A stretch of DNA of 15,222 bases from an uncultured Eubacterium sp. (GTDB taxonomy: Bacteria; Bacillota; Clostridia; Lachnospirales; Lachnospiraceae). Both the position numbers and the translations under genes were made by a program. The notes beneath the pieces were generated by a model that saw nothing but the letters and a program-made list of their open reading frames with translations, searched no databases and was not told where the DNA came from. Of the stretch, positions 1 to 7,784 are shown one piece after another. The stretch spans positions 291-15,512 of the forward strand of contig CAJTSV010000090.1 of the NCBI GenBank assembly GCA_910579075.1. The letters are read 5' to 3'. Position 1 is the stretch's first letter, and every line of letters begins with the position of its first letter.

Positions 1-657
1 GCCATTATCAGACCAGTTTCCCCGCCAGGTGCCGATATTAATCATCGGCTCTACCGCGAGCGTCATCCCGGGCCGCAGCCGCATCCCGCGGAAGCGCTGC
101 CGGTAATTCGGTATTTCAGGCGGCTCGTGCATGTTCCGCCCGATGCCGTGCCCGGCCAGGTCGCGGACGACCCCATACCCGAAACGGTGCGCATAATCCC
201 CGATTGCTGCCGAAATATCAAACAGCCGCCCGCCAGCCTTCGCATGCTGCATCCCGGCAAAAAAACTGAGCCTGGTACGCTCAATCAGGTCTGCCGCCTG
301 CTTCGATATTTTTCCGACACCGACGGTTCTCGCAGCATCTGACTGATACCCTTTATAAATCACGCCTGTATCAAGGCTTACTATATCGCCTTCTTTTAAA
401 ATCCGCTCTTTCGACGGAATTCCGTGTACCACCTCGTCATTTACGGAAACACAGACAGAAGCAGGAAATCCCTCATAATTCAAAAAGGAAGGAATGCATC
501 CATAGCTCCGTATTAATTCCTCGCCAATACGGTCAATGTCCAAAGCAGACATTCCTGGCACGATTTCCCGGGCAAGCTCTGCATGTACCCTGCCCAGGAT
601 TCTTCCTGCCGTCCGCATCAGTTCTATTTCTTTGACAGATTTGACTGATACCGGCAT
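1..657 (-). CDS. map: Methionine aminopeptidase, type I (3' end outside window)
   Basis: This enzyme removes the initiator methionine from nascent cytosolic proteins, using a two-metal site. The 219 visible residues carry the expected ligands in order: a substrate-binding His in VVHGIP, Asp in SLDTGV, Asp in SDAART, His in GHGIGRNMHEPP, and Glu in AVEPM. The fifth metal ligand, a C-terminal Glu, should lie about 20-30 residues past the window edge, since the family is usually about 250 residues long. The ATG at 657 begins MPVSVKSVKEIELMRTAGRI, a typical start, and GGGAG lies just upstream. It sits one base after the adk stop codon, so the two are almost certainly translated from one mRNA. The adk-map order after secY is common in Firmicutes. 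The gene looks intact as far as it can be seen. Confidence 0.97.
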   Translation of the reverse strand, partial: MPVSVKSVKEIELMRTAGRILGRVHAELAREIVPGMSALDIDRIGEELIRSYGCIPSFLNYEGFPASVCVSVNDEVVHGIPSKERILKEGDIVSLDTGVIYKGYQSDAARTVGVGKISKQAADLIERTRLSFFAGMQHAKAGGRLFDISAAIGDYAHRFGYGVVRDLAGHGIGRNMHEPPEIPNYRQRFRGMRLRPGMTLAVEPMINIGTWRGNWSDNG

Positions 658-658
658 T

Positions 659-1303
659 TTACGCTCCCAATATGGCTATAATCGCATCAAAGACTGCTTC
701 CATTGGCTGCGTGCCGTCTACGGATTTCAAAATATCCTGCTTCTTGTAATAATCAATGAGCGGCTGTGTCTGGTCATGGTACACGGTCAGGCGTTTCTGA
801 ACCGTTTCCGGCTTGTCGTCATCCCTTAATACGGTCTGTGCACCGCAGGCATCGCAGACACCCTCTGCCTTTGTCGGGTTAAATTCTACATGATAAGTAG
901 CGCCGCAGCTTAAGCATGCCCTGCGTCCGCCCATGCGGTTTACGATATTTTCGTCCGGCACGTCAACGTCAATGGCATAATCCATTTTCTGGCCGATTTT
1001 GCTTAACGCTGCATCCAGTGCTTCTGCCTGCGGAATAGTACGCGGGAATCCATCCAGCACAAACCCGTTTTTGCAGTCATCCTGCTGGATGCGGTCCATC
1101 ACAAGGTCACAGGTCAGTTCATCCGGTACTAACAGGCCCTGGTCCATATATTCTTTTGCTTTCTTTCCAAGCTCTGTCCCGTTCTTGATATTTGCACGGA
1201 AAATATCGCCTGTGGAAATATGCGGTATCGTATATTTCTGTGCAATTCTTTTCGCCTGTGTTCCTTTGCCCGCTCCCGGAGCGCCTAACATGATAATTTT
1301 CAT
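659..1303 (-). CDS. adk: Adenylate kinase (zinc-binding long-lid form)
   Basis: This cytosolic enzyme interconverts ATP + AMP and 2 ADP, balancing adenine nucleotides. The protein is 214 residues long, the normal length. The P-loop GAPGAGKGTQ lies at residues 7-16, followed by the AMP-binding segment STGDIFRA and the DGFPRT motif near residue 85. The lid carries two Cys-x2-Cys pairs (CLSCG and CDACG, about residues 130-153), the zinc-binding arrangement known from Gram-positive adenylate kinases. The frame stays open upstream to 1399, but the start at 1303 is preferred. It has AGGAGG at 1315-1320 and begins MKIIMLGAPGAGKGT, as in the family. It is separated from secY by a terminator and is tightly linked to map, with one base between the genes. 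Confidence 0.97.
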   Translation of the reverse strand: MKIIMLGAPGAGKGTQAKRIAQKYTIPHISTGDIFRANIKNGTELGKKAKEYMDQGLLVPDELTCDLVMDRIQQDDCKNGFVLDGFPRTIPQAEALDAALSKIGQKMDYAIDVDVPDENIVNRMGGRRACLSCGATYHVEFNPTKAEGVCDACGAQTVLRDDDKPETVQKRLTVYHDQTQPLIDYYKKQDILKSVDGTQPMEAVFDAIIAILGA

Positions 1304-1379
1304 ACGGTAAAAAACCTCCTGTTTTATTTTTATTGCAGTATATTCATCTATACACATGAACCCTGCACTGCTTTTAATA

Positions 1380-1408
1380 ACCATACCATAAAACAGCACA
1401 ATTTTCCA
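1380..1408 (-). promoter_or_regulatory. Possible weak promoter for adk-map
   Basis: On the minus strand TGGAAA (1403-1408) and TATGGT (1380-1385) are 17 bases apart, and TGG precedes the -10 box, giving an extended -10. The -35 match is only moderate. It lies between the terminator after secY and adk, where an independent promoter would be needed if termination is efficient. This is inference from sequence match and position only. Confidence 0.35.
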
Positions 1409-1421
1409 CTATAAAATCTGC

Positions 1422-1447
1422 AAAAAAGATACAGCCGAAGCTGTATC
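1422..1447 (-). terminator. Intrinsic terminator after secY
   Basis: On the minus strand a perfect 8-bp stem, GATACAGC/GCTGTATC (1447-1440 with 1435-1428), closes a TTCG tetraloop. Six T residues follow at once (1427-1422). The secY stop is at 1460, so the hairpin begins 12 nt downstream. This is the classic form of a Rho-independent terminator with an extra-stable UUCG loop. It should end, or strongly reduce, transcription of the ribosomal protein cluster before adk. Confidence 0.92.
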
Positions 1448-1459
1448 TCCCTGATACTT

Positions 1460-2776
1460 CTATTCACTTAAAAATCCCTTATAATACCGGACAACCATTT
1501 TTGATTCAATCTGCTTAATGGTTTCAATCACAACACCGACAATAATAATAACCGATGTGCCCCCGAATGAAACGTTTGCATTAAACACCCCGTTGAAGAA
1601 AATCGGAACTACCGCACAGATAGACAGGCCAACTGCGCCGATAAATACAATATAATTCAGAATCTTCGTCAGGTATTCGCTTGTCGGCTTCCCTGGACGG
1701 ATGCCCGGGATAAAACCGCCCTGCTTTTTCATATTGTCTGCAATCTCCAATGGGTTAAACGTAATTGACGTATAGAAATACGCAAATACAATAACCAGAA
1801 CAAGATACACAGCAAGTCCGATAGATAAAACTGGATTCGCCGGGTCACACCAGTTCCTCTGCTGCAGCCCGCTTAAGATTTTCCCGCCAATGCTTGTGCC
1901 GCCGTCTACGCCGAGCAGCGTGCAGATAACCACTGGGAATTCCATAATAGACTGTGCAAAGATGATTGGAATTACACCGCCTGTATTGACTTTTAACGGA
2001 ATAAACGAGCTCTGCCCGCCAACCGTCTTCCTGCCCTGGATTTTTTTGGAATACTGTACCGGAATTTTGCGTTCTGCATCCTGCAGCAGAATAACGAAAA
2101 CAACCGTCAGCAGTATTACGGCAAGAATAATAATGGCCGCAAGCACGCCTCTTGCAATTTTCTGGTTTTTGACAAACTGTTCGTACAGTGTGGACATGTC
2201 AGCCGGTATTCTGGAAACAATGTTGATAACCAGCACAATGGAAATACCATTTCCCACGCCCTTTTCAGTAATCTGCTCGCCAATCCACATCAGTACCGCA
2301 GAACCCGCTGTCAGAATACATACAACCTGAATCACAGAAAAAGCGCTGTAATCCGTCAGATATCCCATTCTTCCAAACCCGATTGCCATTGCAATGGATT
2401 CAATCAGTGCAAGTGCTACCGTCACATAACGGGTAATGCCGGCAATTTTCTTTCTGCCGTCTTCCCCGTCACGCTGCATCTCCTCAAGCTTTGGAATCGC
2501 AATCGTAAGCAGCTGCATGATAATGGAAGAAGTAATATATGGTGTAATACTCAATGCAAACACAGACATTTCATTGAATGACCCACCAGTAATCGCATCA
2601 AAAAAGTTAAATGCGCCATTGGTCTGGGAACTGAACCACTGTGAAAACAGCGCCGAATCAATTCCCGGACATGGCAGCTGTGACCCTATGCGAATCACAA
2701 TCAGCATGAAAAATGTAAATACCAGCCTCTCCCTGATTTCTTTAACTTTAAATGCACCGCGGAGTGTCTGTAACAT
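1460..2776 (-). CDS. secY: Protein translocase subunit SecY
   Basis: SecY is the main channel subunit of the SecYEG translocon, which moves unfolded secretory proteins across the plasma membrane and inserts membrane proteins. The protein is 438 residues long, normal for Firmicutes, and about ten hydrophobic segments can be seen. They run from LVFTFFMLIVIRIG near residue 20 to VIIIVGVVIETIKQ near residue 410. The family signature GVGNGISIV is in the fourth/fifth helix region, and the long cytoplasmic loop contains ERKIPVQYSKK. The ATG overlaps the rplO stop as TAATG, so translation is probably coupled to L15. It is the last gene before the terminator, which agrees with the usual end of the spc unit. 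Confidence 0.98.
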   Translation of the reverse strand: MLQTLRGAFKVKEIRERLVFTFFMLIVIRIGSQLPCPGIDSALFSQWFSSQTNGAFNFFDAITGGSFNEMSVFALSITPYITSSIIMQLLTIAIPKLEEMQRDGEDGRKKIAGITRYVTVALALIESIAMAIGFGRMGYLTDYSAFSVIQVVCILTAGSAVLMWIGEQITEKGVGNGISIVLVINIVSRIPADMSTLYEQFVKNQKIARGVLAAIIILAVILLTVVFVILLQDAERKIPVQYSKKIQGRKTVGGQSSFIPLKVNTGGVIPIIFAQSIMEFPVVICTLLGVDGGTSIGGKILSGLQQRNWCDPANPVLSIGLAVYLVLVIVFAYFYTSITFNPLEIADNMKKQGGFIPGIRPGKPTSEYLTKILNYIVFIGAVGLSICAVVPIFFNGVFNANVSFGGTSVIIIVGVVIETIKQIESKMVVRYYKGFLSE

Positions 2777-3213
2777 TAGATCACCTCTGCTTTTCCACCA
2801 AGAGCTTCAATCTTTTCCTTTGCACTAGCGCTGAATGCACTGGCCTGAACCGTAAGCTTCTTGGTTAATTCCCCATTTCCAAGAATTTTAACGCCATCTC
2901 TTGGATTTTTCACAATTCCTGTCTCCATTAATGTATCGATGGAAACGGTAGAATCATTGTCAAATCTTTCGAGTCTTGATACATTGACTCCAACGATATC
3001 TTTATGATTAATATTCTTAAAGCCTCTCTTTGGCAATCTTCTGTATAATGGCATCTGGCCGCCTTCAAAGCCTGGCCTTGGAGCCCCTGAACGGGCCTTC
3101 TGGCCTTTGTGTCCCTTGCCAGCTGTTTTCCCATTGCCGGAAGCGTGTCCGCGTCCTTTTCTGTATCTGTCTTTTCTTGAGCCTTCTGCAGCCTTTAACG
3201 TTGATAAGTCCAT
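2776..3213 (-). CDS. rplO: 50S ribosomal protein L15
   Basis: L15 binds 23S rRNA and helps late assembly of the large subunit. The 145-residue length is normal. The basic, glycine-rich N-terminal arm is plain (GSRKDRYRKGRGHASGNGKT and then GKGHKGQKARSG), followed by PGFEGGQMPLYRRLPKRGF, the conserved contact region. The ATG at 3213 has AAGGAGG just upstream. The gene lies between rpmD and secY as in other bacteria, and its stop shares one base with the secY start. Nothing unusual is seen. Confidence 0.98.
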   Translation of the reverse strand: MDLSTLKAAEGSRKDRYRKGRGHASGNGKTAGKGHKGQKARSGAPRPGFEGGQMPLYRRLPKRGFKNINHKDIVGVNVSRLERFDNDSTVSIDTLMETGIVKNPRDGVKILGNGELTKKLTVQASAFSASAKEKIEALGGKAEVI

Positions 3214-3237
3214 TCTGACACCTCCTTATCTGAATTA

Positions 3238-3423
3238 TTATGCTTCTTCTACTTTTACATACGGCGCAATTTTGCGGAGTGCTCCTCTTGTTGCATCATT
3301 GTCCGGAAAAGTTTTCGTCTGATTCAGCTTGCGGAATCCCATGGATTCGATAATCTTGCGATTCCTCGGCACAGAACCAATCTTAGACCTGATGAGTGTT
3401 ACCTTTAACATTTTATCTGCCAT
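3238..3423 (-). CDS. rpmD: 50S ribosomal protein L30
   Basis: L30 is a small 23S rRNA-binding protein of the large subunit. The 61-residue product has the family pattern: LKVTLIRSKIGS near the start, then the helix RNRKIIESMGFRKLNQT. It is the bacterial short form. The ATG at 3423 follows an AGGAGG that overlaps the end of rpsE, leaving only 10 bases between the two coding regions. Its place between rpsE and rplO is the standard spc order. Confidence 0.97.
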   Translation of the reverse strand: MADKMLKVTLIRSKIGSVPRNRKIIESMGFRKLNQTKTFPDNDATRGALRKIAPYVKVEEA

Positions 3424-3433
3424 TTTTTGCCTC

Positions 3434-3943
3434 CTAACCTAGAATTTCTTCTACAGATTTGCCACGAAGCCTCGCAACTTCTTCTGGAGATTTTAACTGG
3501 CTCAGGGCAGTGATTGTAGCAAGCACAACATTCTGCTTATTGTTCGAACCCAGTGATTTGGTACGGATGTTCTTAATGCCTGCTAACTCGCATACGCTTC
3601 GTGCAGGGCCGCCTGCGATGATACCGGTACCTTCCGGAGACTTCTTCAGCAGTACAGAAGCGCCGGTATGCTTGCCCTGGATATCATGTGTGATACTCTT
3701 GTTATCATCTAATTTTACAGTTATGAGTTTTTTCATGGCATCTTCTTTACCCTTGCGGATAGCCTCAGGAATTTCAGCTGCTTTACCCATTCCTGCGCCT
3801 ACATGCCCGTTGCTGTCGCCAACAACCACTAAAGCTGAAAAGCGCATATTGCGCCCGCCCTTTACAACTTTCGTGACACGTTTGATTGCTACAACGTTTT
3901 CTGTTAACTCTAACTGACTAGCATCAATTATTTCACGTTTCAT
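3434..3943 (-). CDS. rpsE: 30S ribosomal protein S5
   Basis: S5 sits near the mRNA entry tunnel and the decoding centre and affects translational accuracy. The 169-residue protein has the N-terminal double-stranded-RNA-binding fold (KVVKGGRNMRFSALVVVGD, GHVGAGMGKAAEIPEAIRKG) and the C-terminal S5 domain (GTGIIAGGPARSVCELAGI, SLGSNNKQNVV). The ATG at 3943 is preceded by AGGAGG. The stop codon TAG is part of the ribosome binding site for rpmD. The protein appears complete and ordinary. Confidence 0.98.
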   Translation of the reverse strand: MKREIIDASQLELTENVVAIKRVTKVVKGGRNMRFSALVVVGDSNGHVGAGMGKAAEIPEAIRKGKEDAMKKLITVKLDDNKSITHDIQGKHTGASVLLKKSPEGTGIIAGGPARSVCELAGIKNIRTKSLGSNNKQNVVLATITALSQLKSPEEVARLRGKSVEEILG

Positions 3944-3961
3944 GTAAATTATTCCTCCTGC

Positions 3962-4330
3962 TTAGAATGTTAAACCAGCTTCCCTGGCTGCATCTGCCAG
4001 AGCCTGAACCTTACCGTGGTAAATATACCCGCCTCTGTCAAAAACAACCGTCGTAATGCCTTTTTCCAGCGCTCTTTTTGCAACTACCGTGCCGACCTGC
4101 TTCGCTGCGTCGATATTATTCGTTTTCTCCAGCCCTTCTTTGACATCCTTCTCCAAAGTGCACGCAGAAACGAGGGTAATGCCAGCTGTATCGTCGATAA
4201 CCTGAGCGTACATATGATTATTGCTTCTAAAAACTGCCAAACGTGGTCTTGCCGGTGTACCGGAAATACGATTGCGCAGTCTTCTGTGTTTATTTGCACG
4301 AACCTTAGCTCTTGATTCCTTTCTAACCAT
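3962..4330 (-). CDS. rplR: 50S ribosomal protein L18
   Basis: L18 binds 5S rRNA together with L5 and helps join it to the large subunit. The 122 residues include the basic N-terminal segment (RANKHRRLRNRISGTPARPRL), the AVFRSNNHMYAQVIDD strand region, and the C-terminal FDRGGYIYHGKVQALADAAREAGL motif. The length is typical. The ribosome binding site AAAGGGTG is weaker than those of most neighbours, but the ATG at 4330 is the only sensible start. The gene lies 17 bases after rplF and 18 before rpsE. Confidence 0.97.
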   Translation of the reverse strand: MVRKESRAKVRANKHRRLRNRISGTPARPRLAVFRSNNHMYAQVIDDTAGITLVSACTLEKDVKEGLEKTNNIDAAKQVGTVVAKRALEKGITTVVFDRGGYIYHGKVQALADAAREAGLTF

Positions 4331-4347
4331 GTCTCGTCACCCTTTCA

Positions 4348-4887
4348 TTATTTCTTGCCAGTCTTACCGACTTTACGCCTGATAACTTCATCAGCATATT
4401 TAATACCTTTGCCCTTGTATGGTTCCGGTCTTCTCTTATCCCTGATTTCAGCCGCATACTGGCCTACTTTTTCTTTGTCAATGCCTTTAATCGTAATCTT
4501 ATTGCCTTCTACAGCAGACTCGATTCCGTCCGGGTCTTCCATAATAACCGGATGGGAGTAGCCCAGGTTCAGTGTCAGCTTATTGCCTGACTTTGCAGCC
4601 CTGTAGCCGACGCCGTTTACTTCCAGCACCTTTGTATAGCCTTCGGTTACACCGATTACCATATTGTTCACCAGTGTCCTTGTCAGGCCATGAAGGGATT
4701 TCATTTTCTTTAAGTCATTCGGCCTTGTAACCAGCACATGGCCGTCTTCCTGCTTAATTTCCATTTCGGAAGGAAGCACCCTGTTCAGCTCGCCCTTTGG
4801 GCCTTTGACTGTTATATTGTTATTTTCTGCAATCTCGACTGTAACTCCAGCCGGAATCGCGATTGGCATCTTTCCTATACGTGACAT
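4348..4887 (-). CDS. rplF: 50S ribosomal protein L6
   Basis: L6 lies near the factor-binding base of the large subunit. The 179-residue protein has the two similar domains expected of the family. It starts MSRIGKMPIAIPAGV, has GVGYRAAKSGNKLTLNLGYS in the middle, and ends with the conserved RRPEPYKGKGIKYADEVIRR region. The ATG at 4887 has AGGAGG at the proper distance. A 62-base spacer separates it from rpsH. In that spacer I see only a weak CTATTT/AAATAG pairing and a short repeated GTGTTCA. Confidence 0.98.
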   Translation of the reverse strand: MSRIGKMPIAIPAGVTVEIAENNNITVKGPKGELNRVLPSEMEIKQEDGHVLVTRPNDLKKMKSLHGLTRTLVNNMVIGVTEGYTKVLEVNGVGYRAAKSGNKLTLNLGYSHPVIMEDPDGIESAVEGNKITIKGIDKEKVGQYAAEIRDKRRPEPYKGKGIKYADEVIRRKVGKTGKK

Positions 4888-4949
4888 GCCCGTACCTCCT
4901 ATTTATCAGAAAAATAGTGTTCAAAAATATTTGTGTTCACCTGATTGAT

Positions 4950-5351
4950 TTACCATACAAACGCTAATACTTCGCCGCCAACCTGAAGCTTTCTTGCTTC
5001 TTTGTCTGTAATGACTCCTTTGTTGGTAGAAAGAATTGCAATGCCAAGCCCGCCAAGCACGGAAGGAATTTCTTCCTTGCCGGCATAGACACGAAGCCCC
5101 GGTTTGGAAATTCTCTTAATGCCGGAAATGACTTTCTCATTCTTATCTGCACCGTATTTTAACGCGACGCGGATAGCCTTGAAATTGCCATCATCAACAA
5201 TATCATATTTCGAAATGTAGCCTTCATTAACAAGAATGTCTGCAATGGCAACCTTCATCTTGGATGACGGAATATCGACTGTATCATGTTTAGCAGTATT
5301 TGCGTTACGGATTCTTGTAAGCATATCTGCGATTGGATCACTCATTGTCAT
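4950..5351 (-). CDS. rpsH: 30S ribosomal protein S8
   Basis: S8 is an early-binding 16S rRNA protein that organises the central domain of the small subunit. In E. coli it is also the translational repressor of the spc operon. The 133 residues begin MTMSDPIADMLTRIRNA and end with the typical GIAILSTNKGVITDKEARK and GGEVLAFVW. Two ATG codons lie six bases apart. The first (5351) is chosen because GGAGGAAAATTC places the ribosome 11 bases upstream of it. I saw no obvious S8-binding mimic in the nearby spacers, but this cannot be excluded by eye. Confidence 0.97.
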   Translation of the reverse strand: MTMSDPIADMLTRIRNANTAKHDTVDIPSSKMKVAIADILVNEGYISKYDIVDDGNFKAIRVALKYGADKNEKVISGIKRISKPGLRVYAGKEEIPSVLGGLGIAILSTNKGVITDKEARKLQVGGEVLAFVW

Positions 5352-5392
5352 GATTGAATTTTCCTCCTTAAAAATTATCTGGGTGTCAATGC

Positions 5393-5578
5393 TTACCAGG
5401 AAGCCTTCTTTACTCCCGGAATCTGTCCCTTATATGCTAATTCACGAAAGCACACACGGCAGACACCATATTTCCTTAACACAGAATGTGGGCGGCCACA
5501 AATCCTGCAGCGTGTATATTCCCTTGTAGAAAATTTCTGTTTACGCTGCTGTTTTACTTTCATTGAAGTCTTTGCCAT
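5393..5578 (-). CDS. rpsZ: 30S ribosomal protein S14, zinc-ribbon type
   Basis: S14 is a late-assembling protein of the small-subunit head. This 61-residue form has Cys24-x2-Cys27 and Cys40-x2-Cys43, the zinc ribbon of the short type Z S14 that is standard in most Gram-positive bacteria and absent from the longer type. It starts MAKTSMKVKQQRKQKF and has a strong AGGAGG site. Its position between rplE and rpsH is normal. Because it depends on zinc, organisms often carry a second zinc-free S14 elsewhere; none is in this window. Confidence 0.97.
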   Translation of the reverse strand: MAKTSMKVKQQRKQKFSTREYTRCRICGRPHSVLRKYGVCRVCFRELAYKGQIPGVKKASW

Positions 5579-5592
5579 AATTTCCCTCCTGA

Positions 5593-6132
5593 TTACTTTT
5601 GAAATGGCATATTGAACTGGGCTAATAATTCGCGTGCTTCTTCATCCGACTTTGCAGTTGTTACGATAATAACATCCATGCCGCGGATTTTATCAATTTT
5701 ATCAAATTCTACTTCCGGAAAAATCAGCTGCTCCTTGATGCCGAGCGCATAATTTCCCCTGCCGTCAAACGAGTTCGGGTTTACGCCCCTGAAGTCACGC
5801 ACACGCGGCAGTGCAAGGTTTACCAGGCGGTCTAAGAATTCGTACATTTTCTCGCCTCTTAATGTAACCTTACAGCCAATCGGCATGCCCTCCCTGATTT
5901 TAAAGTTCGCAACTGACTTTTTGGATATTGTCTTAATCGGCTTCTGTCCGCTGATTAATTCCATGTCGCTCATCGCAGCTTCTAATATTTTCGCATTTTC
6001 TTTTGCTTCGCCAATACCCATATTTATGACAATTTTATCCAGCTTCGGAACCTGCATGCGGTTTTTATATCCGAATTTTTTCATCATGGCATCCACGATT
6101 TCATTCATATACTGGTCTTTTAATCTGCTCAC
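5593..6132 (-). CDS. rplE: 50S ribosomal protein L5
   Basis: L5 binds 5S rRNA and contacts the P-site tRNA. The 179-residue product has conserved segments VINMGIGEAKENAKILEAA, the GCKVTLRGEKMYEFLDRL region, RDFRGVNPNSFDGRGNY, and the C-terminal MDVIIVTTAKSDEEARELL. The start is a GTG at 6132, with AGGAGG seven bases upstream and the usual MSRLKDQY N-terminus. Starts other than ATG are rare in this cluster; rpsQ is the other. The gene lies 29 bases after rplX and 14 before rpsZ. Confidence 0.97.
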   Translation of the reverse strand: MSRLKDQYMNEIVDAMMKKFGYKNRMQVPKLDKIVINMGIGEAKENAKILEAAMSDMELISGQKPIKTISKKSVANFKIREGMPIGCKVTLRGEKMYEFLDRLVNLALPRVRDFRGVNPNSFDGRGNYALGIKEQLIFPEVEFDKIDKIRGMDVIIVTTAKSDEEARELLAQFNMPFQK

Positions 6133-6161
6133 TTTTGGACCTCCTTCCTTCTATACCGTGT

Positions 6162-6473
6162 TTAGTCAATGATATCACCAGTGGATTTTGCAAAACGGAC
6201 TTTCTTGTCTCCGTCAAACTTAAATCCGATTCTTGTCGGCTGTCCTTTATGCAGATACATGACATTGGAAATATGAATTGGCCCTTCCTGGTGTATAATA
6301 CCGCCCTGCTGGTTCTGCATCGACGGTTTTGTATGCTTGGTAATCATATTAACACCTTCTACAAGAAGTGTATTCTTCTTCCGGTTAATAGCAATGACTT
6401 TGCCTTCTTTATCTTTATCCCTGCCGGCAATTACCTTTACTGTATCGCCTTTTTTAATTTTTAACATTGCCAT
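6162..6473 (-). CDS. rplX: 50S ribosomal protein L24
   Basis: L24 is one of the two assembly-initiator proteins of the large subunit and binds the 5' part of 23S rRNA. The 103-residue product has the KOW motif at residues 5-31 (KIKKGDTVKVIAGRDKDKEG) and the conserved EGPIHISNVMYL strand. Two ATG codons are possible, at 6473 and 6467. The first fits the AGGAGG spacing better, at 8 bases. The gene is 12 bases after rplN and looks complete. Confidence 0.97.
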   Translation of the reverse strand: MAMLKIKKGDTVKVIAGRDKDKEGKVIAINRKKNTLLVEGVNMITKHTKPSMQNQQGGIIHQEGPIHISNVMYLHKGQPTRIGFKFDGDKKVRFAKSTGDIID

Positions 6474-6485
6474 CCTTGCTACCTC

Positions 6486-6854
6486 CTATAATACTTCCGG
6501 AGCCAGAGAAACAATCTTCATAAAATGCTTCTCACGAAGCTCCCTTGCAACTGGCCCGAAAATACGGGTTCCTCTTGGAGTCTGGTCTTCTTTTATAATA
6601 ACGGCAGCATTTTCATCAAAGCGGATGTATGAGCCGTCTTTGCGCCTTGTCTCACGCTTTGTGCGCACAACAACTGCTTTTACAACATCGCCTTTTTTAA
6701 CAACGCCGCCTGGTGTTGCATCTTTTACGGTTGCAGTAATGATATCACCAATGTGTGCATATCTTCTCGTTGAACCGCCCATAACACGGATGCAGAGCAA
6801 CTCTTTTGCTCCGGTATTGTCAGCAACCTTAAGCCTGCTTTCCTGCTGAATCAT
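6486..6854 (-). CDS. rplN: 50S ribosomal protein L14
   Basis: L14 is a conserved beta-barrel protein at the subunit interface that forms an intersubunit bridge and binds 23S rRNA. The 122 residues match the family from end to end: MIQQESRLKVADNTGAKELL, GDIITATVKDATPGG, KAVVVRTK, GTRIFGPVARELR and the final IVSLAPEVL. The ATG at 6854 has AAGGAGG upstream. It stands between rpsQ (21 bases) and rplX (12 bases), the standard order. Confidence 0.98.
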   Translation of the reverse strand: MIQQESRLKVADNTGAKELLCIRVMGGSTRRYAHIGDIITATVKDATPGGVVKKGDVVKAVVVRTKRETRRKDGSYIRFDENAAVIIKEDQTPRGTRIFGPVARELREKHFMKIVSLAPEVL

Positions 6855-6875
6855 GCTGGAATCCTCCTTGTACTA

Positions 6876-7130
6876 TTATTTTGCTCTTTCAACGATTTCT
6901 ACAAGTCTCCACCGTTTCTGTTTTGACAGCGGCCTTGTTTCCATAACCCTGACAGTATCGCCAATCCTGCAGTCGTTATTTTCATCATGCGCTTTTAATT
7001 TATAAGTCTTTTTTACGATTTTGTTGTATAATTTATGCCTTACGTTGTCTTTGACAGCTACAACGATTGTTTTCTGCATTTTGTCGCTTACAACAACACC
7101 GACACGTGTTTTTCTTAAATTCCGTTCCAC
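6876..7130 (-). CDS. rpsQ: 30S ribosomal protein S17
   Basis: S17 is an early-binding 16S rRNA protein with an OB fold. The 84-residue product has GVVVSDKMQKTIVVAV near the start, the basic hairpin KIVKKTYKLKAHDE, and the signature GDTVRVMETRPLSKQKRWRL. The start is a GTG at 7130, backed by AAAGGAG at a good distance and by the usual MERNLRKTRVG N-terminus. The gene lies 21 bases after rpmC. Apart from the GTG it is ordinary. Confidence 0.97.
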   Translation of the reverse strand: MERNLRKTRVGVVVSDKMQKTIVVAVKDNVRHKLYNKIVKKTYKLKAHDENNDCRIGDTVRVMETRPLSKQKRWRLVEIVERAK

Positions 7131-7151
7131 GATTTCGTCTCCTTTCCAGAA

Positions 7152-7355
7152 CTAGGCATTTGCTTTTTCCGTAATGATGGTCTGAATCCTTGCAATATTC
7201 TTTCTGACTTCTTTGATTCTGCCTGTATTCTCCAGCTGGTTTGTTGCATTCTGAAATCTCAGGTTAAAGAGCTCTTTTTTAGCCTCTGTTAACTGGGCGT
7301 CTAAATCCGCCGGTGTCATTGTCCGTAATTCTTCTAAATATTTACTTGCTTTCAT
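7152..7355 (-). CDS. rpmC: 50S ribosomal protein L29
   Basis: L29 lies near the nascent peptide exit tunnel next to L23 and forms part of the docking site for trigger factor and SRP. The product is a short helical hairpin of 67 residues: MKASKYLEELRTM, then the conserved KKELFNLRFQNATNQLENT and RIKEVRKNIARIQT. I chose the ATG at 7355 over an in-frame GTG at 7364. The likely ribosome binding site (AAGGCGGTG) covers that GTG and lies about six bases before the ATG. The start overlaps the end of rplP by 14 bases, which suggests coupled translation. Confidence 0.93.
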   Translation of the reverse strand: MKASKYLEELRTMTPADLDAQLTEAKKELFNLRFQNATNQLENTGRIKEVRKNIARIQTIITEKANA

Positions 7356-7782
7356 TTGATTCACCGCCTTCTAAGTCTGCACGCGAAACGACTTTACATT
7401 TACATGGCAATTTATGTGTGGCAAGACGCAGTGCCTCTCTTGCAACTTCTTCCGCAACTCCGTCGATTTCAAACAATACGCGTCCCGGCTTTACAACTGC
7501 TACCCAGTATTCCAGGGAGCCTTTTCCGGAACCCATTCGGGTTTCAGCCGGTTTTGCCGTTACCGGTTTATCCGGGAATATCTTAATCCAGATTTTACCG
7601 CCACGCTTTACATAACGTGTCATTGCAATACGGGCTGCTTCAATCTGGTTGGATTTAATCCATGCCGGTTCTAAGGCTACGATACCGAAAGAACCGTTTG
7701 TGATTTTATTGCCCCTGGAAGCACGGCCCCTGATGGAACCGCGGAACTGTTTTCTATGCTTTACTCTTTTTGGCATTAACAT
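7342..7782 (-). CDS. rplP: 50S ribosomal protein L16
   Basis: L16 helps shape the A site of the large subunit and is a late assembly protein. The 146-residue product begins MLMPKRVKHRKQFRGSIRG, then shows ARIAMTRYVKRGGKIWIKIFP, PVTAKPAETRMGSGKG and EVAREALRLATHKLPCK, all family hallmarks. It starts two bases after the rpsC stop, and its ribosome binding site (GGAAGGGGG) lies inside the end of rpsC. Its own 3' end overlaps the rpmC start. The C-terminus is slightly longer than the E. coli protein, as is usual in Firmicutes. Confidence 0.98.
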   Translation of the reverse strand: MLMPKRVKHRKQFRGSIRGRASRGNKITNGSFGIVALEPAWIKSNQIEAARIAMTRYVKRGGKIWIKIFPDKPVTAKPAETRMGSGKGSLEYWVAVVKPGRVLFEIDGVAEEVAREALRLATHKLPCKCKVVSRADLEGGESNESK

Positions 7783-7784
7783 AA

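Noticed and set aside
1304..1399. Longer N-terminus for adenylate kinase starting at 1399
   Set aside because: The extra 32 residues are unlike the family, while the start at 1303 has AGGAGG and the normal N-terminus.
4888..4949. Repeated GTGTTCA and a CTATTT/AAATAG pairing between rpsH and rplF
   Set aside because: They are short, AT-rich and likely by chance; there is no T-run and no second promoter.
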